From assembly GCF_002860865.1 (NCBI RefSeq), contig NZ_PKIE01000001.1:1-64000 (forward strand): 64,000 nt of DNA, given 5' to 3'. Every line of letters begins with the position of its first letter. The first letter of the stretch is position 1. The position numbers and the translations under genes were made by a program. Positions 13,002 through 23,116 of the stretch are shown here, one piece after another. The stretch is from Streptococcus mitis (GTDB taxonomy: Bacteria; Bacillota; Bacilli; Lactobacillales; Streptococcaceae). The notes under the pieces are model-generated. The model made no database searches. It was not told where the DNA came from and worked only from the letters and a program-made list of their open reading frames with translations.

Positions 13002-14520
13002 AATCCTACAGATAGGAATTGATAATTGGGCTCATCATTATGATATTCCTGAAAATATGGATTGGTACTATTTCTGTCCCAACTCATCGCTTGCCCTTCG
13101 TAAAATGATGGAAATGGATAGCATCACAAATTTTCATGCAATCTTGATAGAGGAGGGTCAGTATCTAGCTGATTTACTACCTTTTAGTTATCAGATTGCA
13201 CCTTATACTCTTTTTTATGATCAAGGTTTTAAAACGACAGAATTGAGTATTCTTGATTTCTTAAAAAAGAGATGTGCTCAGGCTATAGATTTCTCAGATC
13301 CCCAGCAATTACTAAATGATTTATCAACTTCTCTCTTTGGCGGGGGATACGGAGATAAATTATTTCCATCAACAATACAAATACATCCCTCTTTTGAAGG
13401 TTCTATTTCCTATCAAGGATTTGAACATGTGATTTTAGAGGGAAATTTTAGTGACACTTTTTCTCAGGTTGCCCATTGGACCTACAATACCATGATTGGA
13501 GAAAATCTCCCTATTGAATTGTGGTTAGAGTACGAAAAACAAGGGGATTGTGAGTTTAGATTAGTGATTCGCAAAATATGGTCTGGGGCTGTTGACGAAT
13601 TTTTTGAGGAGGAAATTTATAGTGAGGATGACCTTCAACAAGCGATTGTTATAGATAATAAGGAAACAAGTTTTTATATAACGGTATCTATTGAGGCACG
13701 AGGCAAAGGGAAACTTAAACTAGGGAATCTTCACCAGCGTTGGAGTAGAAAACAGTTTGGAAAGTTTGTTCTTGGTGGTAATATTTTACACGATAGTATA
13801 CGTGATGAGATTAATTATTTCTTTCATCCTGGAGACTTTAAACCTCCTTTGGCAGTATACTTTGCGGGATATCGTCCTGCAGAGGGCTTTGAAGGATATT
13901 TCATGATGAAAAATTTAGGATGTCCTTTTCTTCTTTTTTCAGATCCTCGTTTGGAGGGGGGAGCTTTTTATCTTGGTAGTGAAGAATTAGAAAATAAGAT
14001 TAAGGAAACAATTCAATACTATTTAGACTATCTTGGTTTGACTTCTAAAGATTTAATTTTATCAGGTTTATCAATGGGAACTTTTCCATCGCTCTACTAT
14101 GGAGCCGCTTTTGAGCCACGTGCAGTTATTATCGGGAAGCCATTAGCTAATATTGGGACTATTGCAAGAAGAGGGCGCTTAGAGGCACCAGGAGTATTTA
14201 ATACAGGATTTGATGTTCTGAGACATCAGACGGGCGGAGTTAGCTACCAGGATATGGAGAATTTAGATCGACGTTTTTGGAATGTGTTTAAAAAGGCTAA
14301 CTTTACACAGACAACGTTTGGCCTCTCCTATATGAAAGACGAAGATATGGACAGTAAGGCATATGATCAGTTAGTAGAACATCTTTGTTATACAGGAGCT
14401 AAGATTCTATCTAAGGGTACATCGGGGCGACACAATGATGATACGGGTACAAATGTTACTTGGTTTTTACATTTTTATAATATGATCTTGGAAGAGGATT
14501 TTAAAAGGAGAGATAAATGA
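12985..14520 (+). CDS. asp2: Accessory Sec system protein Asp2 (carbohydrate O-acetyltransferase/transport factor)
   Basis: A 511-residue protein. The start at ATG 12985 (MSKDYKILQIGIDNW) is preferred to the upstream TTG 12970 because GAGGAGG lies 6 bases ahead. The C-terminal half has an alpha/beta-hydrolase fold with the nucleophile elbow GLSMG (Ser about 363), as in the S. gordonii protein, where the triad acetylates GlcNAc on the adhesin. A C-terminal histidine (GRHNDDT) is placed to complete the triad. It works in complex with Asp1 and Asp3. It overlaps asp3 by 4 bases (ATGA). Confidence 0.96.
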   Translation: MSKDYKILQIGIDNWAHHYDIPENMDWYYFCPNSSLALRKMMEMDSITNFHAILIEEGQYLADLLPFSYQIAPYTLFYDQGFKTTELSILDFLKKRCAQAIDFSDPQQLLNDLSTSLFGGGYGDKLFPSTIQIHPSFEGSISYQGFEHVILEGNFSDTFSQVAHWTYNTMIGENLPIELWLEYEKQGDCEFRLVIRKIWSGAVDEFFEEEIYSEDDLQQAIVIDNKETSFYITVSIEARGKGKLKLGNLHQRWSRKQFGKFVLGGNILHDSIRDEINYFFHPGDFKPPLAVYFAGYRPAEGFEGYFMMKNLGCPFLLFSDPRLEGGAFYLGSEELENKIKETIQYYLDYLGLTSKDLILSGLSMGTFPSLYYGAAFEPRAVIIGKPLANIGTIARRGRLEAPGVFNTGFDVLRHQTGGVSYQDMENLDRRFWNVFKKANFTQTTFGLSYMKDEDMDSKAYDQLVEHLCYTGAKILSKGTSGRHNDDTGTNVTWFLHFYNMILEEDFKRRDK

Positions 14521-14957
14521 TTATTAATCAAAGAGAAAGTATCTCTTGGGGAGAAGTACAGGGGACATTTATGTATGGTAGCGAAATAATATATCATAAG
14601 GATAAACACATTAGTTTATCTAATCCCTTGGTACCATCAGGAGAAATCTTAAAAACTTGGTTCTCCAGTGTGAACTATCAAGCCTTTAGAGCCCAGCCTA
14701 GTCTCCCTTTACTTAAAAGAAAACAGGATTATCAGTTGTGCATGAATTTTGATTGTCATCCTGAAAATGGCATATATATAAAGATTTCTTTTTTGGATAG
14801 ATATGGGGATATTATTGAAGAGAAGATTGAAAAAATGAAAGTTTTTGATTTTACTTATCCAGCAGATACCTATACCTATCAAGTTTCCCTTCTAAGTGCT
14901 GGATTTGAGTCTTTAGATTTCTATTCTTTTTCTATTGAGGAGATGAATCGTGTTTAA
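14517..14957 (+). CDS. asp3: Accessory Sec system protein Asp3
   Basis: A small (146-residue) protein between asp2 and secA2, overlapping asp2 by ATGA and secA2 by 8 bases. Asp3 is a carbohydrate-binding-module-like scaffold in the Asp1-Asp2-Asp3 complex and has been shown in S. gordonii to bind the SRR domain. Its identity rests on position, length and the [20 protein letters not shown] start typical of the family. Confidence 0.93.
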   Translation: MIINQRESISWGEVQGTFMYGSEIIYHKDKHISLSNPLVPSGEILKTWFSSVNYQAFRAQPSLPLLKRKQDYQLCMNFDCHPENGIYIKISFLDRYGDIIEEKIEKMKVFDFTYPADTYTYQVSLLSAGFESLDFYSFSIEEMNRV

Positions 14958-17310
14958 AGATTTTCAACTTAGAAAAGTCAAAAGGATTTTAAAAAAGATT
15001 AATGCTCTTAAAGAAAAGATGGAATATCTCTCAGACCAAGAACTCGCGGCAAAAACGGTGGAGTTTCGCCAACGTCTTGCTGATGGAGCCACTCTTGATG
15101 ACCTATTGGTAGAAGCTTTTGCAGTTGTTCGTGAAGCGGATAAACGCGTATTGGGAATGTTCCCTTATGATGTCCAAGTTATGGGAGGAATTGTTATCCA
15201 TCAGGGAAATGTTGCTGAGATGAATACAGGTGAGGGGAAAACCTTGACGGCTACTATGCCTGTTTATCTCAATGCCCTGACAGGTAAAGGTACCATGCTG
15301 ATTACCACCAATGACTATCTAGCCAAACGGGATGCTGAGGAGATGGGACAAGTGTACCGCTTCTTAGGATTGACAATTGGAGTCCCATTTACAGATGATC
15401 CTAAAGAGCAGATGACACCAGAAGAGAAAAAAAGAATTTATGCGTCGGATATTATTTATACAACTAATAGCAATTTAGGTTTTGATTTTTTGAATGATAA
15501 TTTAGCTTCTAATCAAGAAGGTAAGTTTTTGCAACCTTTCAATTATGTTATTATTGATGAGATTGATGATATCTTATTGGATAGCGCACAGACACCTCTT
15601 ATTATTGCTGGATCTCCTCGTGTTCAATCTAATTACTACGGTATTATTGATACGCTTGTAACGACCTTGGTAGAGGGGGAGGATTATATCTTTAAGGAGG
15701 AAAAGGATGAGATCTGGCTCACTACTAAGGGAGCTAAGGTTGCTGAAAGCTTTTTAGGAATAGATCATTTGTACAAGGAAGAACATGCGGTTTTTGCTCG
15801 CCATTTAGTTTATGCGATTCGAGCCCATAAACTCTTTACTAAAGACAAGGACTATGTCATTCGTGGTAATGAGATGGTACTGGTTGATAAGGGAACAGGA
15901 CGTCTATTAGAGATGACTAAACTGCAGGGAGGACTCCATCAAGCGATTGAAGCAAAGGAACATGTCAAATTATCTCCAGAAACACGGGCCATGGCTTCAA
16001 TCACCTATCAGAGCCTTTTTAAGATGTTTAATAAGATATCTGGTATGACAGGAACAGGTAAGGTTGCAGAAAAAGAGTTTATTGAAACCTACAATATGTC
16101 TGTAGTACGTATTCCAACCAATCGTCCTAGACAACGGATTGACTATCCAGATAATCTATATATCACTTTACCTGAAAAAGTGTATGCGTCCTTGGAGTAC
16201 ATCAAGGAATACCATGCTAAGGGAAATCCCCTACTTGTTTTTGTAGGCTCGGTTGAGATGTCTCAACTTTATTCGTCACTCTTGCTCCGAGAGGGAATTG
16301 CTCATAATGTTTTAAATGCTAATAATGCAGCGCGTGAAGCTCAGATTATTTCTGAGTCAGGTCAGATGGGGGCTGTGACAGTGGCTACATCTATGGCAGG
16401 ACGTGGTACGGATATCAAGCTTGGTAAGGGAGTTGCAGAACTTGGAGGCTTGATTGTTATTGGGACAGAGCGGATGGAAAGTCAACGAATCGACCTGCAA
16501 ATTCGTGGACGTTCTGGCCGTCAGGGAGATCCTGGTATGAGTAAGTTTTTTGTATCCTTAGAAGATGATGTTATTAAGAAATTTGGGCCATCTTGGGTGC
16601 ATAAAAAATATAAAGATTATCAGGTTAAAGATATGACTCAACCGGAAGTATTGAAAGGGCGCAAATATCGAAAACTAGTTGAAAGGGCCCAGCAGTCAAG
16701 TGATAGTGCTGGCCGTTCGGCGCGTCGTCAGACTCTAGAATATGCTGAGAGTATGAATATTCAACGGGATATGGTCTATAAAGAAAGAAATCGTCTAATA
16801 GATGGTTCTCGTGACTTAGAGGATGTTGTTGAGAAAATCATTGCTAGCTACATAGAGCAAGTGACCTCTTCAAGTTATGAAAGCCGAGAGTTACTCTTCC
16901 ACTTTATCGTTACCAATATTAGTTTTCATACTAAAGAGGTTCCAGATAATATAGATGTGACTGACAAAACTGCAGTTCGTAGCTTTATGAAGCAGGTGAT
17001 TGCTAGAGAACTTTCTGAAAAGAAAGAATTGCTTGAGCAACATGGCTTATATGAACAGTTTTTACGACTCTCTATGCTCAAGGCTATTGATGACAACTGG
17101 GTTGAGCAGGTAGACTATCTACAACAGTTATCTATGGCTATCGGTGGTCAATCTGCTAGTCAGAAAAATCCAATCGTAGAGTATTATCAAGAAGCCTATG
17201 CGGGCTTTGAAGCTATGAAAGAACAAATCCGTGCGGATATGGTGCGTAATCTCCTGATGGGCTTGGTTGAAGTCACTCCTAAAGGTGAGATTATGACTCA
17301 TTTCCCATAA
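14950..17310 (+). CDS. secA2: Accessory Sec motor ATPase SecA2
   Basis: A 786-residue SecA paralogue that uses ATP to push the glycosylated adhesin through SecY2. It starts with GTG ([10 protein letters not shown]) inside the end of asp3. Walker A is GEGKT (about residues 93-98), Walker B is in IIDEIDDIL, and the second motor domain has the [11 protein letters not shown] and [13 protein letters not shown] motifs. It ends without the C-terminal zinc-binding tail of housekeeping SecA, as expected for SecA2. It is followed 12 bases later by gtfA. Confidence 0.97.
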   Translation: MFKDFQLRKVKRILKKINALKEKMEYLSDQELAAKTVEFRQRLADGATLDDLLVEAFAVVREADKRVLGMFPYDVQVMGGIVIHQGNVAEMNTGEGKTLTATMPVYLNALTGKGTMLITTNDYLAKRDAEEMGQVYRFLGLTIGVPFTDDPKEQMTPEEKKRIYASDIIYTTNSNLGFDFLNDNLASNQEGKFLQPFNYVIIDEIDDILLDSAQTPLIIAGSPRVQSNYYGIIDTLVTTLVEGEDYIFKEEKDEIWLTTKGAKVAESFLGIDHLYKEEHAVFARHLVYAIRAHKLFTKDKDYVIRGNEMVLVDKGTGRLLEMTKLQGGLHQAIEAKEHVKLSPETRAMASITYQSLFKMFNKISGMTGTGKVAEKEFIETYNMSVVRIPTNRPRQRIDYPDNLYITLPEKVYASLEYIKEYHAKGNPLLVFVGSVEMSQLYSSLLLREGIAHNVLNANNAAREAQIISESGQMGAVTVATSMAGRGTDIKLGKGVAELGGLIVIGTERMESQRIDLQIRGRSGRQGDPGMSKFFVSLEDDVIKKFGPSWVHKKYKDYQVKDMTQPEVLKGRKYRKLVERAQQSSDSAGRSARRQTLEYAESMNIQRDMVYKERNRLIDGSRDLEDVVEKIIASYIEQVTSSSYESRELLFHFIVTNISFHTKEVPDNIDVTDKTAVRSFMKQVIARELSEKKELLEQHGLYEQFLRLSMLKAIDDNWVEQVDYLQQLSMAIGGQSASQKNPIVEYYQEAYAGFEAMKEQIRADMVRNLLMGLVEVTPKGEIMTHFP

Positions 17311-17322
17311 AAAGAGGAACAT

Positions 17323-18843
17323 ATGACAATTTACAATATAAATTTAGGAATTGGCTGGGCTAGTAGTGGTGTTGAATACGCTCAAGCCTATCGTGCTGGT
17401 ATTTTTCGTAGACTGAAACTGGCGTCGAAGTTTATCTTTACAGATATGATTTTAGCCGATAATATTCAGCACTTAACATCCAATATTGGTTTTGATGATG
17501 ATCAAGTTATCTGGCTTTATAATCATTTCACTGATATTAAGATTGCACCGACTAGCGTGACAGTGGATGATATTTTGGCTTATTTTGAAGGTATAGAGGA
17601 ACGAAGGGAAAAAAATGGCAAGGTCTTACGTATTTTCTTTTCTGACGAAGACAAGTTTATCACTTGTTATTTAGTAGATGAGAAAAAAGACCTTGTTCAA
17701 CACGTAGAGTATGTATTTGCAGGCAATCTTGTACGCAAAGATTACTTCTCGTACACACGCTATTGCACAGAATATTTTGCTCCTAAGGACAATGTGGCGA
17801 CACTCTATCAAAGAACCTTCTACAATGAAGATGGTACTTCTGCTTATGATATGTTCATGAATCAAGGGACTGAAGAAGTCTACCGTTTCAAGGATCGAAT
17901 TTTATATGGGAAGCCTGCCTTGATACGTTATTTCATGAAGACTCTTCGTTTAAGTAAATCAGATCTAGTGATTTTGGATCGTGAGACAGGGATTGGTCAG
18001 GTGGTCTTTGAAGAAGCGCAAGCGGCGCATCTAGCGGTAGTTGTTCATGCAGAGCATTATAGTGAAAATGCTACAAACGAGGACTATATCCTTTGGAACA
18101 ACTACTATGACTATCAGTTTACCAATGCAGATAAGGTTGATCTTTTTATCGTTTCAACGGATCGCCAAAAGGAAGTCTTAGAGCAACAGTTTGCTCACTA
18201 TACTACGCATGCTCCTAAGATTGTAACCATTCCAGTTGGAAGTGTTGATGAATTAACAAAACCACAAGAGAGTCGTAAACCATTTTCTCTCATTACAGCT
18301 TCTCGTCTAGCCAAGGAAAAACACATTGATTGGCTTGTGAAAGCTGTGATTGAAGCTCATAAGGAGTTACCGGAACTAACTTTTGATATTTATGGGAGCG
18401 GCGGAGAAGATTCTCTTCTTCGAGAAATTATTGCAAATCATCAGGCTGAGGATTATATTCAGCTCAAGGGGCATGCGGAACTTTCGCAGATTTATAGTCA
18501 GTATGAGGTATATTTGACAGCTTCTACTAGCGAAGGATTTGGTTTGACCTTGATGGAAGCTATTAGTTCAGGTTTGCCATTGATTGGCTTTGATGTTCCA
18601 TATGGAAATCAAACTTTCATTGAAGACGGTAAAAATGGCTACTTGATTCCAAGCTCATCTGACCATGTGGAGGATGAAATTAAGAAAGCTTATGCAGAAA
18701 AGATTTGCCAACTTTATTTGGAGAATCGTTTGGAAGGTATGAGAGAGAAGTCATACCAGATAGCAGAGTCATTCTTGACTCAAGAGATTCTAAACACATG
18801 GGAAGAAACAATCAAGGAGGTAGTGGATGATTCAGTTATTTGA
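17323..18843 (+). CDS. gtfA: Accessory Sec O-GlcNAc transferase GtfA
   Basis: This 506-residue GT4-type (GT-B fold) enzyme starts the O-glycan by adding GlcNAc to Ser/Thr of the SRR adhesin. It has the family N terminus (TIYNINLGIGWASSGVEYAQ), IPVGSVDEL, TASRLAKEKHIDWLV and TASTSEGFGLTLMEA, which carries the E-x7-E nucleotide-sugar motif. It needs GtfB, whose gene overlaps it by 17 bases, and sits directly after secA2. A diverged paralogue lies at 7359-8870. Confidence 0.97.
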   Translation: MTIYNINLGIGWASSGVEYAQAYRAGIFRRLKLASKFIFTDMILADNIQHLTSNIGFDDDQVIWLYNHFTDIKIAPTSVTVDDILAYFEGIEERREKNGKVLRIFFSDEDKFITCYLVDEKKDLVQHVEYVFAGNLVRKDYFSYTRYCTEYFAPKDNVATLYQRTFYNEDGTSAYDMFMNQGTEEVYRFKDRILYGKPALIRYFMKTLRLSKSDLVILDRETGIGQVVFEEAQAAHLAVVVHAEHYSENATNEDYILWNNYYDYQFTNADKVDLFIVSTDRQKEVLEQQFAHYTTHAPKIVTIPVGSVDELTKPQESRKPFSLITASRLAKEKHIDWLVKAVIEAHKELPELTFDIYGSGGEDSLLREIIANHQAEDYIQLKGHAELSQIYSQYEVYLTASTSEGFGLTLMEAISSGLPLIGFDVPYGNQTFIEDGKNGYLIPSSSDHVEDEIKKAYAEKICQLYLENRLEGMREKSYQIAESFLTQEILNTWEETIKEVVDDSVI

Positions 18844-20164
18844 TGTATATAATCAAGAAAGCCAAGATTTGAACTATAGTCTGACTGAAGCTGGACTGTC
18901 TGATTTGGCTGTGGTTATTGAACCAGACGGATTCTTACCGGATGGAGTTGTCTCCCCTTTTACCTATTATTTGGGTTATGACAGTGGTAAACCCTTATAT
19001 TTTAACCAAGTTCCTGTACCAGACTTTTGGGAAATTGCTGGCGATAATCAGTCTGCAATGATTAATGACCTCAATCAAGAACGGGCAGTGATTCATTTTG
19101 CAGATGGTTTACAGGCGCGTTTGGTAAAAAAAGTCGAATGGAAAACACCAGCAGGTCGAATTTTTCAAGTAGATCACTATAATCGTTTCGGGATTTGCTT
19201 TGCTAAAACCACCTATGATGTTTCTGGTCAAGCTATTATGACTTCCTATCGGGACGTAGATCAAAAGGAAGTTATTTTGGAAAACCATATCACAGGTGAT
19301 ATTCTTTTGACCTTAGAAGGACAAGGCTTGCGTCATTTTTCTAATCGAGTAGCTTTTATCATAGATTTCCTACAAGGTTTGAATGTGAATCTTAACCACA
19401 TTATCTTTAATAGCTTATCTACCTCGTTTTTGACATCTTTCCATTTTCCGGATAAATCAGGTCATGATATCCTGGTTTGGCAGGAACCTCTCTATGATGC
19501 CATTCCAGGCAATATGCAGTTGATTTTGGAAAGTGATAATGTGCGTACTAAGAAAATCATCATTCCCAATAAGGCAACTTATGAGCGCGCTTTAGAATTG
19601 ACTGACGAGAAATACCATAATCAGTTTGTGCATTTGGGTTACCATTATCAGTTCAAACGTGATAATTTCCTAAGACGAGATGCCTTAATTTTGACTAATT
19701 CAGATCAGATTGAGCAAGTGGAAGCAATCGTAGAAGCCTTGCCTGATGTCACTTTCCGTATCGCAGCGGTGACAGAGATGTCTTCTAAGTTATTAGACAT
19801 GCTTCGCTATCCTAATGTGGTCCTTTACCAGAACGCTAGTCCACAGAAGATTCAAGAACTGTATCAATTGTCGGATATTTACTTGGATATAAACCACAGC
19901 AATGAGTTATTGCAGTCGGTGCGTCAGGCCTTTGAGCACAATCTCTTGATTCTTGGATTTAATCAGACGGTACACAATAGACTCTATATCGCTCCTGATC
20001 ATCTATTTGAAAGTAGTGAAGTTTCTGCTTTGGTTGAGACCATTAAACTGGCCCTTTCAGATGTTGATCAAATGCGTCAGGCACTTGGAAAGCAAGGCCA
20101 ACATGCAAATTATGTTGACTTGGTGCGATATCAGGAAACCATGCAAACTGTTTTAGGAGGCTAA
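18827..20164 (+). CDS. gtfB: Accessory Sec glycosyltransferase co-activator GtfB
   Basis: A 445-residue non-catalytic partner of GtfA that binds the adhesin and activates transfer. It begins MIQLFDVYNQESQDLNYSLT and has an ALILTNSDQIEQVEAIVEAL block and the RIAAVTEMSSKLLDML block that recur in the GtfB-like protein at 6095 and, more distantly, in the GT8 stump at 5296. It overlaps gtfA and is followed 2 bases later by asp4. Confidence 0.96.
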   Translation: MIQLFDVYNQESQDLNYSLTEAGLSDLAVVIEPDGFLPDGVVSPFTYYLGYDSGKPLYFNQVPVPDFWEIAGDNQSAMINDLNQERAVIHFADGLQARLVKKVEWKTPAGRIFQVDHYNRFGICFAKTTYDVSGQAIMTSYRDVDQKEVILENHITGDILLTLEGQGLRHFSNRVAFIIDFLQGLNVNLNHIIFNSLSTSFLTSFHFPDKSGHDILVWQEPLYDAIPGNMQLILESDNVRTKKIIIPNKATYERALELTDEKYHNQFVHLGYHYQFKRDNFLRRDALILTNSDQIEQVEAIVEALPDVTFRIAAVTEMSSKLLDMLRYPNVVLYQNASPQKIQELYQLSDIYLDINHSNELLQSVRQAFEHNLLILGFNQTVHNRLYIAPDHLFESSEVSALVETIKLALSDVDQMRQALGKQGQHANYVDLVRYQETMQTVLGG

Positions 20165-20165
20165 C

Positions 20166-20345
20166 ATGTCAGACGAAGATTTATTTTACAAAGACGTTGA
20201 AGGTCGCATGGAAGAGTTGAAACAAAAACCCATCAAGAAGGAAAAAGAAACCCGAGGGGAAAAGATTAGTAAGACTTTTTCACTCTTACTGGGCTTGATG
20301 ATTCTGATTGGTTTGCTCTTTACTTTGCTGGGAATCTTGAGGTAG
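20166..20345 (+). CDS. asp4: Accessory Sec protein Asp4 (SecE-like)
   Basis: A 59-residue gene starting ATG 20166, 2 bases after gtfB. It has a charged N-terminal half (MSDEDLFYKDVEGRMEEL, then KKEKETRGEK) and one C-terminal membrane segment (SLLLGLMILIGLLFTLLGI). This size and layout match Asp4, a SecE-like subunit of the SecY2 channel needed for full export in S. gordonii. Ends at TAG 20343-20345, 4 bases before asp5. Confidence 0.9.
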   Translation: MSDEDLFYKDVEGRMEELKQKPIKKEKETRGEKISKTFSLLLGLMILIGLLFTLLGILR

Positions 20346-20349
20346 GCCT

Positions 20350-20574
20350 ATGATTGAAATACTAATTGTTTTAGCTATTGTCCTATCTATTGCTTTGATT
20401 GTATTGGTAACCATACAACCCCGTCAAAATCAACTATTTTCCATGGATGCCACTAGTAATATTGGTAAACCAAGTTACTGGCAGAGCAACACCTTGGTAA
20501 AGGTGCTCACTTTATTGGTGAGTTTGGCCTTATTCGTTTTACTATTAACCTTTATGGTAATAACTTACAAATAA
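20350..20574 (+). CDS. asp5: Accessory Sec protein Asp5 (SecG-like)
   Basis: A 74-residue protein with two hydrophobic segments (EILIVLAIVLSIALIVLVTI at the start; LVKVLTLLVSLALFVLLL near the end) joined by a hydrophilic loop, the SecG topology. It is the last gene of the accessory Sec operon and is followed after 2 bases by a strong terminator stem. Confidence 0.92.
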   Translation: MIEILIVLAIVLSIALIVLVTIQPRQNQLFSMDATSNIGKPSYWQSNTLVKVLTLLVSLALFVLLLTFMVITYK

Positions 20575-20576
20575 AA

Positions 20577-20628
20577 GAAAACTTCAGATATTCACCTTTT
20601 GTGATTGGTCTGAAGTTTTCTTTTTTTT
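20577..20628 (+). terminator. Terminator of the accessory Sec operon
   Basis: A 12-bp stem pairs gaaaacttcaga (20577-20588) with tctgaagttttc (20609-20620), followed by eight Ts (20621-20628). Confidence 0.95.
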
Positions 20629-20631
20629 ACT

Positions 20632-20741
20632 TAATGAAAATCAAAGAGCAAACTAGGAAGCTAGCCGCAGGCTGCTCAAAACAGTGTCTTGAGGTTGTAG
20701 ATAAGACTGACGTAGTTTGAAGAGATTTTCGAAGAGTATTA
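20632..20741 (-). repeat. BOX element (boxC-boxB-like-boxA, reversed)
   Basis: Read on the minus strand the segment starts with the boxA end (atactcttcgaaaatctctt), has a short boxB-like middle (cctcaagacactgttttgag) and finishes with the boxC end (gctagcttcctagtttgctc, then tttgattttcatt). These are the conserved ends of the BOX repeats scattered in pneumococcus and close relatives. The boxA part is shortened. The terminal bases overlap the stop codon of the following minus-strand gene. Confidence 0.85.
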
Positions 20742-21692
20742 CTGTCCATATTTTTGGTAAAAGTCAACTTTTACTTGGATGAAGGTTTTGGCTTCGCGTA
20801 GGAGTTGAAGAAGGGTGGCGCGGGTTTCAAATTCTTCTCTTGTTTTGGGTAGACTGCGGTTGCGAAAGACTTCTAGATAGCGTTCAATTTCATCTAGTAA
20901 ATCAGAAGCAGGATTGGTCTGGCTCAGTTGACCTGCAATTTTTGAAAAGAGTTGGGCTAAAATCAGGCTCTCACTGGCAGCTAGGTGACAGGTGTTGATC
21001 TGCTGGGCCATGTTTCTCAGGATACGACTTTGACGCTGTCTCATCTCAAAGTAGTGGATATGGTAGTCGGTCTGGTGAAAGAGGTGGTCAGAGTGATCTA
21101 AATATACCAGTCTGAGGGCTTCTTCCAAAAGGGTGTCTAATTCTTCCACCAGCTGTGCTCGGTTGCGTCCATCTCCTCTGGATAAATAATATTTGAAGCG
21201 CTGGAGGATATCTTTTAACTTTTCTTCTACCAGCGTGTGGTAGTGCTGGATTTCCTCTTCTCGGGAAGGCATGTAGAGATTGACCAGTAAGGCAAATCCT
21301 GTACCGATTGCAAAGAGAAGGAATTCATTGACTAGAAGGTCTGGGGAGGTTGACTCTTGAACCAAGAGATGGCTCACCAAAACAGTGCTTGGAGTGATGC
21401 CAATTTCCCAGCCCATCTTGTAGGCTAGGGGCACATAAAGCGCCAGATAGAGGCCAAGGCTCCAGATATGAAATCCACTCAAGTGAAAAGCCAAAACTCC
21501 AATAGCCAGAGCTAGAAGCATAGAAAAAAGTCGATTGCGGGCTAGTTTTAAGGTACTTCTACGAGTATCAGATAAGCTTAAGAGAGCGATAATTCCGGCC
21601 GAAACTGCTGAAGAAAGATTGAGGAAATAAGCAAGAAGACAGGCAAGGCAGGTAGCTAAGATGAGCTTAGTCGTACGTTGGCTAATAGACAT
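20739..21692 (-). CDS. Aromatic acid exporter family (DUF939/FUSC-like) membrane protein
   Basis: A 317-residue protein with an N-terminal bundle of hydrophobic segments (LATCLACLLAYFLNLSSAV, LSMLLALAIGVLAFHL and others up to about residue 135) and a soluble, helical C-terminal half. This layout, with conserved SLSDTRRSTLKLARNRL after the first segments, is that of the ArAE_1/DUF939 family found across Firmicutes. The substrate is unknown; names such as aromatic acid exporter are by homology to distant efflux proteins. The TAA stop lies within the end of the BOX element. Confidence 0.8.
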   Translation of the reverse strand: MSISQRTTKLILATCLACLLAYFLNLSSAVSAGIIALLSLSDTRRSTLKLARNRLFSMLLALAIGVLAFHLSGFHIWSLGLYLALYVPLAYKMGWEIGITPSTVLVSHLLVQESTSPDLLVNEFLLFAIGTGFALLVNLYMPSREEEIQHYHTLVEEKLKDILQRFKYYLSRGDGRNRAQLVEELDTLLEEALRLVYLDHSDHLFHQTDYHIHYFEMRQRQSRILRNMAQQINTCHLAASESLILAQLFSKIAGQLSQTNPASDLLDEIERYLEVFRNRSLPKTREEFETRATLLQLLREAKTFIQVKVDFYQKYGQ

Positions 21693-21723
21693 AAGAATTT
21701 CCTAATAAGTTAGAATAAAAGCG

Positions 21724-21754
21724 TAAAAGACAAGACCTGAGCAGGCTTGTCTTT
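21724..21754 (-). terminator. Candidate terminator after sstT
   Basis: aaagacaag (21726-21734) pairs with cttgtcttt (21746-21754) and cctg with cagg inside, with one bulged A. On the minus strand it follows the sstT stop and is followed by a short U-rich stretch; moderate strength. Confidence 0.65.
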
Positions 21755-21759
21755 ATGGA

Positions 21760-22965
21760 TTATTTTTTACGGGCTGCTGCATATTCGGCAACGGCGGTAA
21801 AGAGGACGTCTGTAGAAGAGTTGAGGGCTGTTTCACATGAGTCTTGGATGACACCAATCACAAATCCAACCCCAACAACTTGCATGGCAATATCGTTAGA
21901 AATACCGAAAAGGCTACAAGCAACTGGGATAAGAAGGAGGGAACCACCGGCAATACCAGAAGCACCACAGGCTGAAATAGCTGCTACCACACTAAGGACA
22001 AAAGCTGTCGCAAAGTCAACAGGGATTCCAAGAGTATTTACTGCAGCAAGAGTCAAAACGTTAATAGTAATCGCTGCCCCGGCCATGTTGATAGTAGAAC
22101 CAAGTGGGATAGAAACAGAATAGGTATCTGGATCCAGTCCAAGGTCGTGACAAAGTTTCATGTTGACAGGGATGTTAGCCGCAGAACTACGAGTGAAGAA
22201 GGCTGTCACACCGCTAACACGCAAACATTTCCAAACGAGGGGATAAGGATTTCTCTTCATAAAGAGAAATGCAATCAATGGATTGACAACCAGAGCCACA
22301 AAGAACATAGTTGTCACCAAGAGGGCAAGCAAGATTCCGTAGTTGGCTAGGCTTCCGATTCCCTTATCAGAGATAGTTTTGAAGACAAGACCAAGGATTC
22401 CAAATGGTGCTAGGTTGATAATCCATTCGACAATTTTAGAAGTCACATCAGCCATAGTTTTCAGCAATTCTTTACTATTTTTGCTGGCTTCTCTCATAGC
22501 AATACCGAAGATAACTGCCCAAGATAGGATTCCAATGTAGTTGGCAGTGACGAGGGCGTTAACTGGATTGTCAACTAGTTTGAGCAAGAGGTTGCTGAGG
22601 ACCTGTCCAATCCCATCTGGTGGAGTAATTTCTGTATTGGCACTATTCAAGGTAATTTCAACTGGAACGATGAAACTTGCTAGTACAGCGATGAGGGCGG
22701 CAGCAAAGGTTCCAACCAAGTAAAGGAAGATAACGGTTTTCATATTGCTATCTTGTCCTTTTTTATGTTGGGAAAGGGCATTGGCAACGAGGGCAAAGAC
22801 TAGAATCGGTGCGATGGCTTTGAGGCCACCAACAAAGAGATCTCCGAGTAGGCCAATTCCTGAAATGTTAGGAAGTGTCAGTCCTAGAGTTCCTCCAATA
22901 AGCATGCCGATCAAGATACGTTTGATCAGACTTGCCTTATTCCAAGCATGAATGATTTTTTTCAT
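21760..22965 (-). CDS. sstT: Serine/threonine:sodium symporter SstT
   Basis: A 401-residue member of the dicarboxylate/amino acid:cation symporter family that imports serine and threonine with Na+. Conserved parts include the [12 protein letters not shown] helical hairpin (SxxNMxGxA), a [15 protein letters not shown] serine-rich loop, and [20 protein letters not shown] near the C terminus with the Asp and Asn substrate/cation ligands. A ribosome site (aaaggag) precedes the ATG on the minus strand. Confidence 0.95.
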   Translation of the reverse strand: MKKIIHAWNKASLIKRILIGMLIGGTLGLTLPNISGIGLLGDLFVGGLKAIAPILVFALVANALSQHKKGQDSNMKTVIFLYLVGTFAAALIAVLASFIVPVEITLNSANTEITPPDGIGQVLSNLLLKLVDNPVNALVTANYIGILSWAVIFGIAMREASKNSKELLKTMADVTSKIVEWIINLAPFGILGLVFKTISDKGIGSLANYGILLALLVTTMFFVALVVNPLIAFLFMKRNPYPLVWKCLRVSGVTAFFTRSSAANIPVNMKLCHDLGLDPDTYSVSIPLGSTINMAGAAITINVLTLAAVNTLGIPVDFATAFVLSVVAAISACGASGIAGGSLLLIPVACSLFGISNDIAMQVVGVGFVIGVIQDSCETALNSSTDVLFTAVAEYAAARKK

Positions 22966-22995
22966 AACAATCTCCTTTGTTGTGTAATGTTTATG

Positions 22996-23024
22996 ATTAT
23001 AGTATAAATATGAACTAAAATCAA
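22996..23024 (-). promoter_or_regulatory. Promoter of sstT
   Basis: On the minus strand TTGATT (23024-23019), 17 bases, then TATAAT (23001-22996), about 30 bases ahead of the sstT start. Confidence 0.75.
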
Positions 23025-23070
23025 GAATTTTCTGTCTATTTTTGAAATTATTTTTGAATATTTATGGAGA

Positions 23071-23098
23071 ATGACACTTTATGAAAGTATGGTATAAT
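23071..23098 (+). promoter_or_regulatory. Promoter of the MscS-like gene
   Basis: ATGACA (23071-23076), a 16-base spacer and a perfect TATAAT (23093-23098), 18 bases before the ATG. Start and ribosome site (aaaggag) follow closely, so the leader is short. Confidence 0.75.
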
Positions 23099-23116
23099 AA
23101 ATGAAAGGAGTTTTCT

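Noticed and set aside
21755..22951. Plus-strand open frames opposite sstT
   Set aside because: They lie wholly antisense to a well-conserved transporter and have no ribosome sites.
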